Positions 15,142 through 24,227 are shown, counted from the first letter of the stretch. The stretch is 64,000 nucleotides of DNA from Litorivivens lipolytica (GCF_014191715.1 NZ_JACHWY010000003.1:1-64000); one strand, 5' to 3'. The notes: generated from the letters alone by a model not told the origin. Program-made: numbers and translations.

Positions 15142-16002
15142 ATGAAAGTAAGCGAACTTATTTCCTGGCTTATATTTCCGATTATTGTCACCGCTGTGCT
15201 AGGCGGCGGTGTGTGGGCGATTGAGGCCGGGCATGAACCAAGCGTGGTTGCCGGCATAGGCACCTTTGTTAGTCTGGCGTTGGTGGTCGTCTTGGAGCGC
15301 CTGCTGCCCTTTCGCAAAGAGTGGAACCACTCTCAGGGCGATCTGCTTGCCGACTTACTGTACCTGCCCAGTTACTTTGGTATTAACGCACTGGTACAGC
15401 CGCTAGTGGTAGCCGGCATCGTGCTGGGAGGCGGCTTACTGTCTGACGCTATGAATACCCCCCTTTGGCCGACCGAATGGCCGTTGCTTTTGCAGTTTGT
15501 TCTGGCCTGCCTTGCGGTGGAGTTTTTTGATTACTGGGCCCATCGCTGGATGCACGAAGTGCCGTTTCTATGGCGCTTTCACGCGATACATCACAACCCC
15601 AAACGCCTCTATTGGATGAATGCCACCCGCGCCCATTTTGGCGAGGTGATCTTTCGCGGCATATTAAATGCCGTTCCGCTGGCCTTACTCGGCGCAGGCG
15701 GTGAGGTACTGGCGCTGGTGGGTTTGGCCAACTCGGTACTGGGCTTGTTCCAGCATGCCAACATTAACTTCAAACTCGGTCCCTTAAGCTGGATATTTAG
15801 CGTAGGCGAAATGCATCGCTGGCATCACTCGGTGAGAATCGAAGAAGCGAACCATAACTACGGCAGTAATTTTCTGTTCTGGGATGTGGTGTTTGGCACG
15901 CGCTACCGCGAAGAACAGCGAGACAGCCCAGAACAATTAGGCATAGAGAATGACCAGATTCCCGCCAGCTGGTGGGCACAGTTGCGAGTACCCTTCAAAT
16001 AA
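15142..16002 (+). CDS. Sterol desaturase / fatty acid hydroxylase family protein
   Basis: 286 residues with four N-terminal membrane segments. The histidine clusters of the di-iron family are all visible: HRWMH (about 134-138), HAIHH (149-153), and HRWHHSVR plus NHNYGSN near 232-250. These enzymes use non-haem di-iron and oxygen to hydroxylate or desaturate lipids, sterols, carotenoids or alkylglycerols in the membrane. Its substrate is not determined. It precedes the P450 gene by about 130 bases, which hold an inverted repeat. Confidence 0.88.
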   Translation: MKVSELISWLIFPIIVTAVLGGGVWAIEAGHEPSVVAGIGTFVSLALVVVLERLLPFRKEWNHSQGDLLADLLYLPSYFGINALVQPLVVAGIVLGGGLLSDAMNTPLWPTEWPLLLQFVLACLAVEFFDYWAHRWMHEVPFLWRFHAIHHNPKRLYWMNATRAHFGEVIFRGILNAVPLALLGAGGEVLALVGLANSVLGLFQHANINFKLGPLSWIFSVGEMHRWHHSVRIEEANHNYGSNFLFWDVVFGTRYREEQRDSPEQLGIENDQIPASWWAQLRVPFK

Positions 16003-16020
16003 GAAGCCATCGCATTCCCG

Positions 16021-16080
16021 CTGCAACCTCCAGCACAGTACTAACTTATTTTAGGTATTGTTAACAAACTAAGGTTGCAG
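16021..16080. promoter_or_regulatory. Inverted repeat with central palindrome upstream of the P450
   Basis: CTGCAACCT at 16021-16029 is exactly complementary to AGGTTGCAG at 16072-16080, with the palindrome TTGTTAACAA at 16058-16067 between them. The position 50-110 bases before the P450 start suggests operators for an unseen regulator. Confidence 0.4.
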
Positions 16081-16129
16081 CATTAGTACCCTCGCCAATC
16101 ACGCTAACGACTTATACAGGAGCGCTTAG

Positions 16130-17383
16130 ATGGCCACTTGCCCTTATAAAAATATTCTCGATCCCGATATCTATGTGGACAGTCAGCACCATGCCATATT
16201 TGCAGACATTCGAGAACGCTCTAACGGTCTGGCCAAGATTGAAGACCCTATTACTGGGGTGCCCTATTGGGCGGTGACCAAGCGAGAAATCGCCGACTAT
16301 GTATGTAAGGAACCGCTGCTCTTTTCCAGCGAAGCGAAAACCATCCTTCCGAAGGAGGTCCCCGAGGAAGAGGTTGCTCTGTCTCGCCTGATGCTCGTGA
16401 ATATGGACCCGCCTCACCATGTGAAATACCGGCGCATTGTGCGCAACGCATTTACCCCCAAAGCGGTATCCGGTTACGAGCAGCGATTCCGCGAGGTTGC
16501 CCGCGAGACCATTGACCGCATTGCCCACAAGGGCGAATGCGAATTTGTTACTGATGTTGCGGCAGAACTGCCGCTTGTTGCCATCCTTTCGCTGTGCGGC
16601 ATTCCGATGGAAGACAAGCAGCAATTCTTTGACTGGACCAACACCATGATCTTCAGTGAAGACGAAGATATGAGTGGCGAAGATGGCTTCGCCGCCTCGC
16701 AGGCTGCTGCAATTGAAGTCTATGCTTACGCAGCCGCACTCGCCGAAAAACACAAAACTGAACCGCTTACCGATATCGTTGGTGCACTACTCGACGGCAC
16801 CGTGAACGACGAAAAATTAACACCGGAAGAATTCCAGTTGTTCTTTCTGATGTTAATTGCTGCGGGCAACGAGAGCACACGCTCAGTGATCGCCCACGGT
16901 ATGCGCCTGTTGATCGAGCACCCTGAACAACATCAAAAACTGCTGGACAACCCCGAACTAATACCTTCAGCGGTAGAAGAAATTTTGAGGTACAACCCGG
17001 CGTTTGTGCAGATGCGACGCACGGTTATGAAAGATACGGAAATTCAGGGGCAGAAACTGAAAGCTGGCGACAAGATGGTATTGAATTGGCAAGCGATCAA
17101 CCACGATCCGGCTATTTTCGACAATCCCGAGCAGTTTGATGTTGAACGCTTTGCACGAAACCCGGAACTGACCAGCCAGCATCGCGCCTTCGGCAAGGGT
17201 GAACATTTCTGCATCGGCGCCCATATGGCACGTCTGGAGATGCAGGTGATGTTTGAGGAACTGCTGCCCAGACTGAAAAACCCTCGCCTCGCTCAGCCGG
17301 TGGAATATGTTCGCGACTACTTTGTGAACAGTATAAAGCGTATGCACCTGCAGTTTGACCCTGAAGCGACGAGCCCATCCTGA
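16130..17383 (+). CDS. Cytochrome P450 (bacterial soluble type)
   Basis: 417 residues, with no membrane anchor. Visible signatures are the I-helix AAGNESTRS, the ExxR motif in VEEILRY, the meander RFARNPE, and the haem loop FGKGEHFCIGAHMARLEM with proximal Cys at 361. Soluble bacterial P450s hydroxylate or epoxidise terpenoids, steroids or alkyl substrates and need ferredoxin partners; none is adjacent. The ATG at 16130 follows ACAGGAGCG. The next gene, 34 bases on, encodes an isomerase-like membrane protein, so sequential oxidation then isomerisation is possible. Confidence 0.95.
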   Translation: MATCPYKNILDPDIYVDSQHHAIFADIRERSNGLAKIEDPITGVPYWAVTKREIADYVCKEPLLFSSEAKTILPKEVPEEEVALSRLMLVNMDPPHHVKYRRIVRNAFTPKAVSGYEQRFREVARETIDRIAHKGECEFVTDVAAELPLVAILSLCGIPMEDKQQFFDWTNTMIFSEDEDMSGEDGFAASQAAAIEVYAYAAALAEKHKTEPLTDIVGALLDGTVNDEKLTPEEFQLFFLMLIAAGNESTRSVIAHGMRLLIEHPEQHQKLLDNPELIPSAVEEILRYNPAFVQMRRTVMKDTEIQGQKLKAGDKMVLNWQAINHDPAIFDNPEQFDVERFARNPELTSQHRAFGKGEHFCIGAHMARLEMQVMFEELLPRLKNPRLAQPVEYVRDYFVNSIKRMHLQFDPEATSPS

Positions 17384-17417
17384 ACTCAATTCACTCCAAA
17401 TACGGGAGGTTATAACA

Positions 17418-17843
17418 ATGCACAACGAGCGCCCCCTCATCGGCAAACTGGTGTTTCACGGGACGATCAATATATTCATCGCATTTTTAAGTGGCTTTAT
17501 GATCGCCGCAGCCGCCATGGGCCAAATTGACGGGCAAAAGCAGGATTGGATACTGGCCCATATGGAATCGCTCATCAACGGTATGATGCTGTTCATTGTC
17601 GCCGGCTTTATCGGCAAACTCAGCCTCAGCCCCAAGCGCGGCTTGATCGCTACCTACTGTCTGATTGCCATGGCCTACTGCAATACGGTGTTTGGCCTCG
17701 GGCGGGGCGTAACTGGCGCGTTGGGCTACGAGTTCAACAACGATCTCGGTAATAACATTACCGCGCTGGCCGGCCAACTGGGGGTGCCCCTTGCTGTTGT
17801 GGCTTTTACGCTGATTGGAATCGCGGCTTGGCGCACCCGGTAG
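17418..17843 (+). CDS. Membrane protein resembling styrene-oxide isomerase / hydroxylaminobenzene mutase
   Basis: 141 residues, four predicted membrane helices. GGGAGGT eight bases before ATG 17418 sets the start. The block ILAHMESLINGMMLFIVAGF recalls the AHxxxxLNGMM motif of styrene-oxide isomerase and of HabB-like mutases, and size and topology fit both. Styrene-oxide isomerase opens epoxides to aldehydes using a haem cofactor. Being next to a P450, the protein may rearrange an epoxide made by it. Similarity is judged by eye, so the function is tentative. Confidence 0.55.
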   Translation: MHNERPLIGKLVFHGTINIFIAFLSGFMIAAAAMGQIDGQKQDWILAHMESLINGMMLFIVAGFIGKLSLSPKRGLIATYCLIAMAYCNTVFGLGRGVTGALGYEFNNDLGNNITALAGQLGVPLAVVAFTLIGIAAWRTR

Positions 17844-17846
17844 AGT

Positions 17847-17880
17847 GAAATTGCTTCGTCGTTATACTCCTCGCAATGAC
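17847..17880. repeat. Half copy of a dispersed palindromic repeat
   Basis: GAAATTGCTTCGTCGTTATA and CTCCTCGCAATGAC match the reverse complement of one arm of the element at 43103-43186 in nearly all positions. The sequence type (CATTGCGAGGAG..CGACGAAGCAATCTC) is a common intergenic repeat in proteobacteria. Only one arm is present here. Confidence 0.7.
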
Positions 17881-17938
17881 GGGTAAACCGACCTTAGATC
17901 CAGCCAAGCCCCCACTTTACGGCACATTGCAAATATAA

Positions 17939-17954
17939 CTGTATTTATATACAG
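17939..17954. promoter_or_regulatory. LexA (SOS) box
   Basis: CTGTATTTATATACAG fits the gammaproteobacterial LexA consensus CTGT-N8-ACAG exactly, with an AT-rich centre. It lies 48 bases before the start of the radical SAM gene, so that gene and the DUF4130 gene behind it should be induced by DNA damage. Confidence 0.88.
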
Positions 17955-18001
17955 TAATTATCACAATATGTGATGCGCCCTGTGTTGTGGAGGTGTTCGG
18001 C

Positions 18002-19282
18002 GTGGAGCTGATGCAAAAACTGGCCATTCTCGCCGATGCAGCGAAGTACGATGCGTCCTGCGCGTCCAGCGGCAGTATTCAGCGCGACGCGAAGGGCTCT
18101 GACAAGGGGATTGGCTCTACCTCAAGCGGCATGGGCATTTGCCACAGTTACGCACCCGATGGCCGCTGCATTTCACTATTGAAGATTCTGCTGACCAATC
18201 TCTGCGTTTACGACTGTCTATACTGCATCAATCGCCATTCCAGCAATGTGCCCCGGGCCCGCTTCACAGCCAGCGAAGTAGTTGATCTGACGTTGGGCTT
18301 TTACAAGCGCAACTATATTGAGGGCCTGTTTCTCAGCTCCGGGGTAATTCGCGACCCCGACTACACCATGGAGCAATTGGTAGAAGTCGCTCGCAGTCTG
18401 CGTGAGGATCACAACTTCGCCGGCTATATCCACCTGAAAACGATCCCCGATGCTGACCCTCGCCTGCAGGCGCTAGCCGGACTCTATGCGGACCGCCTGA
18501 GCATCAATGTCGAAATGCCGACCCAGCAAGGTTTGGCACAACTGGCACCGGAAAAAAATCACGTCGCTATTCGGCAGTCGATGCATTTCCTTAAAGAGCA
18601 TATCGATGAGTCTAAAGAGAGTCGTCAGAAGGTCAACAAGACTCGATCTGATACCAGCGTGATTCCCAAGCGTCGCGCCACAAATCGCCTGCAGTTCGCA
18701 CCCGCAGGCCAGAGCACGCAGATGATCGTAGGTGCTGACGACAGCAACGATGCCACCATTCTGCATAACAGCCACCGCCTGTATCGCAGCTACGGCATGC
18801 GCCGCGTGTACTACTCCGCGTTCAGTCCCATACCCGATGCCAGCGCCAACCTGCCCCTGCAGCCACCGCCGCTCTTGCGCGAGCATCGTTTGTATCAAGC
18901 TGACTGGTTGCTGCGTTTTTATCGCTTTAACGTGAACGAGCTGGTTAGCCCAGACCAGCAGCCCATGCTGGATCTGGATATCGACCCAAAGCTGGCCTGG
19001 GCCCTGCGCAACCGCGCCGACTTTCCGGTGGACATCAACCGCGCCACCCGCGAGCAACTGCTGCGAGTACCGGGGCTTGGGCCCGGTGGTGTAAAGCGCA
19101 TTCTCGACAGTCGTCGTTTTCGGCGGTTGCGGCTTGCAGACCTCAAACGCATGCGTTTGTCGCTGGCCAAGATGAAGCCCTTCATCATTACTGCCGATTA
19201 CCGTCCCGGCAACGAACCGGACAGCCTGATCTTGCGTTCTCAGTTTGCAGAGAAGAACCATGCCCAGCTATTGCTGTTTTAA
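18002..19282 (+). CDS. Putative DNA-modification/repair radical SAM protein
   Basis: About 426 residues. The start is set at GTG 18002 because GGAGGT (17989-17994) lies seven bases before it and the protein then begins MELMQKLAILADAAKYD. Cluster motif CX3CX2C is seen in CVYDCLYC (about 68-75), then a radical SAM barrel with ADRLSINVEMP. Near the C-terminus a helix-hairpin-helix, INRATREQLLRVPGLGPGGV, should bind DNA. This matches the family annotated as putative DNA modification/repair radical SAM protein, usually paired with a DUF4130 protein as here. The exact lesion or reaction is unknown. Confidence 0.92.
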   Translation: MELMQKLAILADAAKYDASCASSGSIQRDAKGSDKGIGSTSSGMGICHSYAPDGRCISLLKILLTNLCVYDCLYCINRHSSNVPRARFTASEVVDLTLGFYKRNYIEGLFLSSGVIRDPDYTMEQLVEVARSLREDHNFAGYIHLKTIPDADPRLQALAGLYADRLSINVEMPTQQGLAQLAPEKNHVAIRQSMHFLKEHIDESKESRQKVNKTRSDTSVIPKRRATNRLQFAPAGQSTQMIVGADDSNDATILHNSHRLYRSYGMRRVYYSAFSPIPDASANLPLQPPPLLREHRLYQADWLLRFYRFNVNELVSPDQQPMLDLDIDPKLAWALRNRADFPVDINRATREQLLRVPGLGPGGVKRILDSRRFRRLRLADLKRMRLSLAKMKPFIITADYRPGNEPDSLILRSQFAEKNHAQLLLF

Positions 19283-19315
19283 TTCTGCCTTCTGCATTCA
19301 GCAAGATGTATAACC

Positions 19316-20212
19316 ATGCCAACGATTGAACTGGAAGAACACGCCGATTTTCAAGACTGGCAACCGCTTGCCCGCCACCTGCTCAGCAAGCAAATACCAC
19401 CGGATGACATTCGTTGGAACGGCGCTGCAACCGGTAACTTATTTGGCGATGATGATGCACTTTGCCCCGACGATATCACCGACGCGAGTCATCGCCCCTC
19501 AAGCATTCGCATCTCGCGGCAGTTTATCGGGCTTGCTCGCTTTGCAGCTGCCCATAGGGACCCACAACGCTTTGATGTGCTCTATCGTTTGCTTTGGCGA
19601 TTATTCACGGGAGAAAGAAAACTGCTGCAAGACGCCGCCGACCCGTTGGTTATTACCGCTAACCGACTAGCCAAGGAAGTCGGGCGTGATCGACATAAAA
19701 TGCAGGCCTTTGTGCGTTTTCGGGCACTCGATCTGAAAGACATCAATAGCGACAGGGCACCAACCATATACACCGCCTGGTTTGAACCAGACCACTATAT
19801 CCTTCGCCTCAATGCCGACTTTTTCTGCCGCCGATTTCACAACATGGATTGGACGATTGCCTCGCCCTACCAGAGCCTGCACTGGATAGAACGGAAGCTC
19901 TTTGTGGGCGCCGGCACCGACCGCTCCCAGTTACCCGATCACGACGACTATGAAAATTACTGGCGCTGCTACTTTGCCAATATCTTCAACCCGGCGCGGT
20001 TAAAGATTCAGGCCATGCAAAACGAAATGCCTAAAAAGTACTGGCACAACCTGCCCGAGGCGCCGCTGATTCAGCATCTGGTAAAAGGCGCCGGCCAACG
20101 CGAACAGGCCATGCTGTTGGCACCACCCAAAGCGGCGCCAAAGCTTCCCTCCAAAACGCGGTTTGATCGAGAGCGCTGGCTGAAGAAGAAAAGGCTCAAC
20201 CCAGAGTGCTAA
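19316..20212 (+). CDS. DUF4130 / SAM_7_link family DNA-repair partner
   Basis: 298 residues. The central part has ADPLVITANRLAKEVGRDRH and KMQAFVRFR, then WFEPDHYILRLNADFFCRRF, signatures of the DUF4130 (TIGR03915) family that accompanies the radical SAM gene. Many relatives are fused to a C-terminal uracil-DNA-glycosylase-like domain. Here the protein ends in a short basic tail (RERWLKKKRL) and has no glycosylase domain. It lies 33 bases downstream of the radical SAM gene under the same SOS box. Its last 4 bases overlap the convergent gene at 20209. Confidence 0.85.
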   Translation: MPTIELEEHADFQDWQPLARHLLSKQIPPDDIRWNGAATGNLFGDDDALCPDDITDASHRPSSIRISRQFIGLARFAAAHRDPQRFDVLYRLLWRLFTGERKLLQDAADPLVITANRLAKEVGRDRHKMQAFVRFRALDLKDINSDRAPTIYTAWFEPDHYILRLNADFFCRRFHNMDWTIASPYQSLHWIERKLFVGAGTDRSQLPDHDDYENYWRCYFANIFNPARLKIQAMQNEMPKKYWHNLPEAPLIQHLVKGAGQREQAMLLAPPKAAPKLPSKTRFDRERWLKKKRLNPEC

Positions 20213-20925
20213 CGCGGGAGATCGTCACCGCCCTGCAGCCAAGTCCGAAACTGTGCGGCCTCATCCCGATAGGTTTTGCGCTCTGCTCCGTCGAGTCTCA
20301 AAACACGCAGCAGGTTCATCAGATAGCGATCAACCGGCTGCGGCAGCAATGCAGGGCCAGGAGTACAGCAGATGTGGTGCCAGTGCAGGTGCTCACCATC
20401 CCAATGCAAGACTTCGCCATTGGGGTCAACCGTGTAGGCCAGCTTGGTGTTTTCCGGGAGTCCGGGCCCTTTATTGATAGAGCGAGCAACCACAACCGCC
20501 GTATCGCCGTCCGGCCTGCTAAGCGACACCAACTGGCGGTAGGCTCTGGGCGCTCCCAAGCCAAGATCGAAGCGCCCCAGGCAGAACTGATGCTTTTCAA
20601 TGGTTGAGGCAGACGCTGCCTCACAGGGCTCGCTAAGGCCACCGAGGAACTGCTCGTACCACGGCTGACGCTCTAGCTCCGCGGCGTTGTAAAACAGCTC
20701 AATCGCCCATTTGAATCGCTCTCGAGACTGGCCGCTGACAGCAATATGCGTGTGGTAACTGTACGTTCCAGCAGACGGAACCCAGTAACGTTGAATGTGG
20801 GGTTTCTGCGGCACGACTGGAACACGCTGCGCCTGCGCAGCTGCCTGCGCCAACTGAGCCGCCGCAATCGGAGCTTGATCAATCGCTTCGCCTAGAGATA
20901 ATTCCAGTGACTGAATCACTCCCAC
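20209..20925 (-). CDS. Hypothetical protein, possibly SRPBCC/START-like
   Basis: 238 residues, soluble. The first 40 residues are Ala/Gln-rich. The rest runs WVPSAGTYSYHTHIAVSGQS, RERFKWAIELFYNAAELERQ, a strand-rich core with RPDGDTAVVVARSINKG, and a final helix VDRYLMNLLRVLRL. This order of strands closed by a long C-terminal helix suggests a helix-grip lipid-binding fold, but I cannot confirm it. It begins inside the last codons of the TonB receptor gene (10-base overlap), so the two are translationally coupled and probably handle the same ligand. Confidence 0.6.
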   Translation of the reverse strand: MGVIQSLELSLGEAIDQAPIAAAQLAQAAAQAQRVPVVPQKPHIQRYWVPSAGTYSYHTHIAVSGQSRERFKWAIELFYNAAELERQPWYEQFLGGLSEPCEAASASTIEKHQFCLGRFDLGLGAPRAYRQLVSLSRPDGDTAVVVARSINKGPGLPENTKLAYTVDPNGEVLHWDGEHLHWHHICCTPGPALLPQPVDRYLMNLLRVLRLDGAERKTYRDEAAQFRTWLQGGDDLPR

Positions 20926-23420
20926 TGATAGGCGACCTCAACACCAAAATGCCGGGGCGGTAGCTGGGCCTTGGTGGTGGTACCAAGGTTATCCCCCAGC
21001 GCGACCCCGCCACCGAAATACACGGAATCTTTGATATTGTTGACGTAGGCCGCAACACGCCAACGATCCGAGGGAAGCCAGGTCACGCGCGCGTTATACA
21101 GTTCTTGACCACCCAACGTCGCGCCCTCGTACAAATCCGCTTTGGCATCGAGACCGACAAAAATTTCTGAGCGATAGCTGTAACTCAAACGCGGAATCAC
21201 CAAACCGAGCGGTGTTTCCAAACGGTATTGAATCGACAGCGCACGAGTATGCTTGGGTACTACGGCAAATGGCTCATTGCTGCGGTCAAACTGGCTGCCG
21301 TCGGCCAGAAATACCGTGTACTCATTATAGTAAGCATCCGTATAACCCAGGCTCGCATTAATCAGGAGCTTATCCAGTGCCAGTGTGGTTTCCAGCTCAG
21401 CCCCCTGAACAATGGCCGAGCCGGCGTTATCCAGAAACAGAATAACGTCGGTCGGTCCACCGGGGCCGGTCTCGGCCTGCTGCACCTGAATCTGATCGTA
21501 ATCCATGCGGTAAATCGCGCCATTCAAACGCCAGCGTGAATCCAGAGCATCAAACTTGAAACCGATTTCCGAGTTCTCAACAATCTCAGGTTCAAAGGTA
21601 TTCAAGCGACGACCACGCAAACCAAGACCACCCGATTTATAGCCCTCACTGAGTGTCAGATACACCATAAAGCTATCCATCGCTAGCGCATCCAGTACCG
21701 CATCACTCGCCATATAGGTTGCAGTAAACGCCGGCGAGAATTGCTCAAAAGACAATTTCTCTTCGGTACTGACGGGATCAAGAAAAGGAATCGGCAACTC
21801 ATAGTCAATATTGTCAAAGGTCTGGCGCGGTACCGGGTTGTAGATCCCCCCCTGCGCATGCACCAGGCCTTCCCGCCGACCAAAGGCTTCAAAATCTGCA
21901 TTGTATAAAACAATTTCTCGCTGTTTATCGTCTTCGGTATAGCGCATACCCAGCGTCAGCTGGAGCTGTTCGTTGAGGTCGTAGCTACCCTGAATAAAGA
22001 CCGCGCGGGTTTCATTCTCGATGTAGCTCAGGTTGGCCGAAGCTGATAGCAGTGGGAGTACAGAATTATTCGCGGCTGCCGCTACCAGATCAATTCCCGG
22101 AGGGGCGGCGCCGGGCGCGAGACTGCTCAGAAAGGTTGGCGGAATACCCAGCAAGCCGTTCTTGCCGATAATCTGCGGATAGGGGAAGGCATCAATCTGT
22201 TCAAAGGAATAAAATGCCCCAAAGGTCAGATCCAATCTGTCGTCAAATAGCCTGCCATTAAATTTTACTTCCTGACTCAGCTGATAACGCTCTTCGTCTT
22301 CCGGGAAAATACCTGAGGCATCCAGTGCCCGCTGCGCCAGCCGCTCACCGTTATGAACCAGGGTAATGTCGGTACCGTCGATATCTTCCTGCTTGCCGAG
22401 CGCGTATTGCTTGCTGTAAGCCGTAATCGACTCCATCACAAAGACCGGCAAGTTCCATTGCAGGTTGATCGCGTGCAATTGTGCCTTCTGGCGATACAGG
22501 CTCGCATTGCGGTCTGTATTGATTGCCACCTTGCGATCGTCGGGCAAATTCTCCTGATCACGACACCGCTCGGCATAAACGTCGGGCTCTTCCGGAATAA
22601 AAAAGGTGGCCGCCGCCGCATCGGCATTGATCACTTCGCAGTTATTGCCCTGCCCTTTTTCGTCTTGTGCGCTCCAGAAAGAAAACAGATCCAGCGAAAC
22701 ATTCTCACTGACATCCCATACCAGCCGCGACGACACCGCCCGTCGGTCTTCGTCGGCAAACATGCTGCCATCGACAATATTTTCGAAATAGCCATCCAGC
22801 CGTCGCACCGAGGTGCTGAGGCGCCAGCCCACTCGGTCTTCAATCAGCGGGATATTGACGCTGCCTTTGAAGTCCTTGCGGCCGTGGCTTCCCACCGTCA
22901 CGGTGGTCGAACCCAGCCAGCGGTCCGACTCAGGCAACTGGGTGGTAATCAGCATCGCGCCGCCGGTATTGTTTTTCCCGAACAGCGTACCCTGTGGCCC
23001 ACGGAGTATCTGGATACTGGCAACGTCCACGGCATCCAGCAGCTGAGAGTCCTGTCGGGCGATAAAAATGCCGTTCAGGTACTGCCCGACACCGGGATCG
23101 AGTTCCGGGGTAGAGGCTCGCTGACCAATACCACGGACAAAAATCGCCTGGCTTTTAGTGGCGGTTGGAGCAACCTGCATATTGGGAACAATATTCTTGA
23201 TATCTGACAGCGCGGTGATGCCCGCATCCTCCAGCTGGGAGGCACTCACCGCCGAAACCGAGATCGGCGTATCCTGAAGGCTCTCCGCGCGCCGGCGAGC
23301 CGTCACCACAACCTCCTCCAGCTGGGCCACTGCCGGAGCACTCATTAACGGCACCGTCAATACCGCAAGTGCTGGCAGACTCGCACACAGCGCCGACAAG
23401 CTGATACGGATCAGTTTCAC
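20916..23420 (-). CDS. TonB-dependent outer-membrane receptor
   Basis: About 834 residues. The start is placed at GTG 23420, with AAGGAA seven bases upstream, giving a normal signal peptide ending near APAVAQ; a TTG at 23444 is less likely. After cleavage come the TonB box-like LEEVVVTARRR, a plug domain with GPQGTLFGKNNTGGAMLITT, and a 22-strand barrel ending in VAYQWE with the terminal aromatic pattern. It resembles the large family expanded in sphingomonads and marine gammaproteobacteria for uptake of hydrophobic or aromatic compounds and siderophores. The ligand is unknown. It is coupled to the 20209-20925 gene. Confidence 0.93.
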   Translation of the reverse strand: MKLIRISLSALCASLPALAVLTVPLMSAPAVAQLEEVVVTARRRAESLQDTPISVSAVSASQLEDAGITALSDIKNIVPNMQVAPTATKSQAIFVRGIGQRASTPELDPGVGQYLNGIFIARQDSQLLDAVDVASIQILRGPQGTLFGKNNTGGAMLITTQLPESDRWLGSTTVTVGSHGRKDFKGSVNIPLIEDRVGWRLSTSVRRLDGYFENIVDGSMFADEDRRAVSSRLVWDVSENVSLDLFSFWSAQDEKGQGNNCEVINADAAAATFFIPEEPDVYAERCRDQENLPDDRKVAINTDRNASLYRQKAQLHAINLQWNLPVFVMESITAYSKQYALGKQEDIDGTDITLVHNGERLAQRALDASGIFPEDEERYQLSQEVKFNGRLFDDRLDLTFGAFYSFEQIDAFPYPQIIGKNGLLGIPPTFLSSLAPGAAPPGIDLVAAAANNSVLPLLSASANLSYIENETRAVFIQGSYDLNEQLQLTLGMRYTEDDKQREIVLYNADFEAFGRREGLVHAQGGIYNPVPRQTFDNIDYELPIPFLDPVSTEEKLSFEQFSPAFTATYMASDAVLDALAMDSFMVYLTLSEGYKSGGLGLRGRRLNTFEPEIVENSEIGFKFDALDSRWRLNGAIYRMDYDQIQVQQAETGPGGPTDVILFLDNAGSAIVQGAELETTLALDKLLINASLGYTDAYYNEYTVFLADGSQFDRSNEPFAVVPKHTRALSIQYRLETPLGLVIPRLSYSYRSEIFVGLDAKADLYEGATLGGQELYNARVTWLPSDRWRVAAYVNNIKDSVYFGGGVALGDNLGTTTKAQLPPRHFGVEVAYQWE

Positions 23421-23554
23421 AATAGATTCCTTATTGTTATCCAACTGAATGGGGTTTTCATTACCTCAGACTAAACGAATCTGTTATCGACGAACTCATC
23501 CAAACGCAGGAGATCGATTCGGGATTTGAGCGTGAAAGATCCGATGGTAAAGCG

Positions 23555-24061
23555 CTAATCCAACAGGCCACCAATTCCAACGACAAGCAAGCCAAGCCCC
23601 GTAATCCAGACAGTACAGGCAATCAGGTCATAGCGTACGTAGCGTGCTACGGGCAGGCCACTTACACCGGTCATTATGGGCACAATACTGCGCACCGCCG
23701 GAATCAGACGCCCAAAAACAATGGACACTTCACCATGCTTTTGCAGCAGGTTTTCCGTTTTTTCCAATCGCTCGGCATAGCGTTTCGCGAAGCGGGTTTC
23801 GTGAAAAGTCGGGCCAATCCGGCGCCCTAAGAAAAAGCCCATATGATCAGCCGTGGTGGCGCCAATAAAGGCCAGCGGTAGCATTTGGTAGAGACTTGCG
23901 ATGCCCTGAGAGTAAAGCATGGTGCAGAGGCTCAACAGAATGGCTCCGGAGACAAACAACCCGATGCCGACACTGGCCTCCAGAAAGGCGACAACAGGGA
24001 CAATGAACAACACGTAGTCACCGTAGGCATCTGCCCATTCCAGAAAAATATCGCCGATCAC
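23555..24061 (-). CDS. DedA-family membrane protein (VTT domain)
   Basis: 168 residues. Starts at GTG 24061 with GAGGCG upstream. The DedA signature is seen: a first hydrophobic helix (VAFLEASVGIGLFVSGAILL), then GATTADHMGFFLGRRIG, HGEVSIVFGRLIPAVRSIVP with the conserved FGRxxPxxR motif, and GVSGLPVARYVRYD. DedA proteins are scramblases or flippases for undecaprenyl phosphate or phosphatidylethanolamine and support envelope homeostasis. Transcribed alone. Confidence 0.9.
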   Translation of the reverse strand: MIGDIFLEWADAYGDYVLFIVPVVAFLEASVGIGLFVSGAILLSLCTMLYSQGIASLYQMLPLAFIGATTADHMGFFLGRRIGPTFHETRFAKRYAERLEKTENLLQKHGEVSIVFGRLIPAVRSIVPIMTGVSGLPVARYVRYDLIACTVWITGLGLLVVGIGGLLD

Positions 24062-24227
24062 GTTATCGCCTCAAATCTGCGGAAATCCATGCATATCCAC
24101 GGTGATTCAAAAGTCGGGCGTGGTTTAATCTGTCTCACCCGCCCCTGTGGTTTGTGCGCCAAAAGTCGTTAGACTGCGACTATCCCTTCTGCCCCTCACA
24201 CTAACTATAAAGTAATGAAGCCAGAAA

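Noticed and set aside
18473-19261. 262-codon minus-strand frame opposite the radical SAM gene
   Set aside because: Shadow frame; the plus strand carries the CX3CX2C and HhH motifs.
22353-23207. 284-codon plus-strand frame antisense to the TonB receptor
   Set aside because: It is a shadow of the receptor gene; composition is basic/His-Arg rich and no motif or ribosome site supports it.
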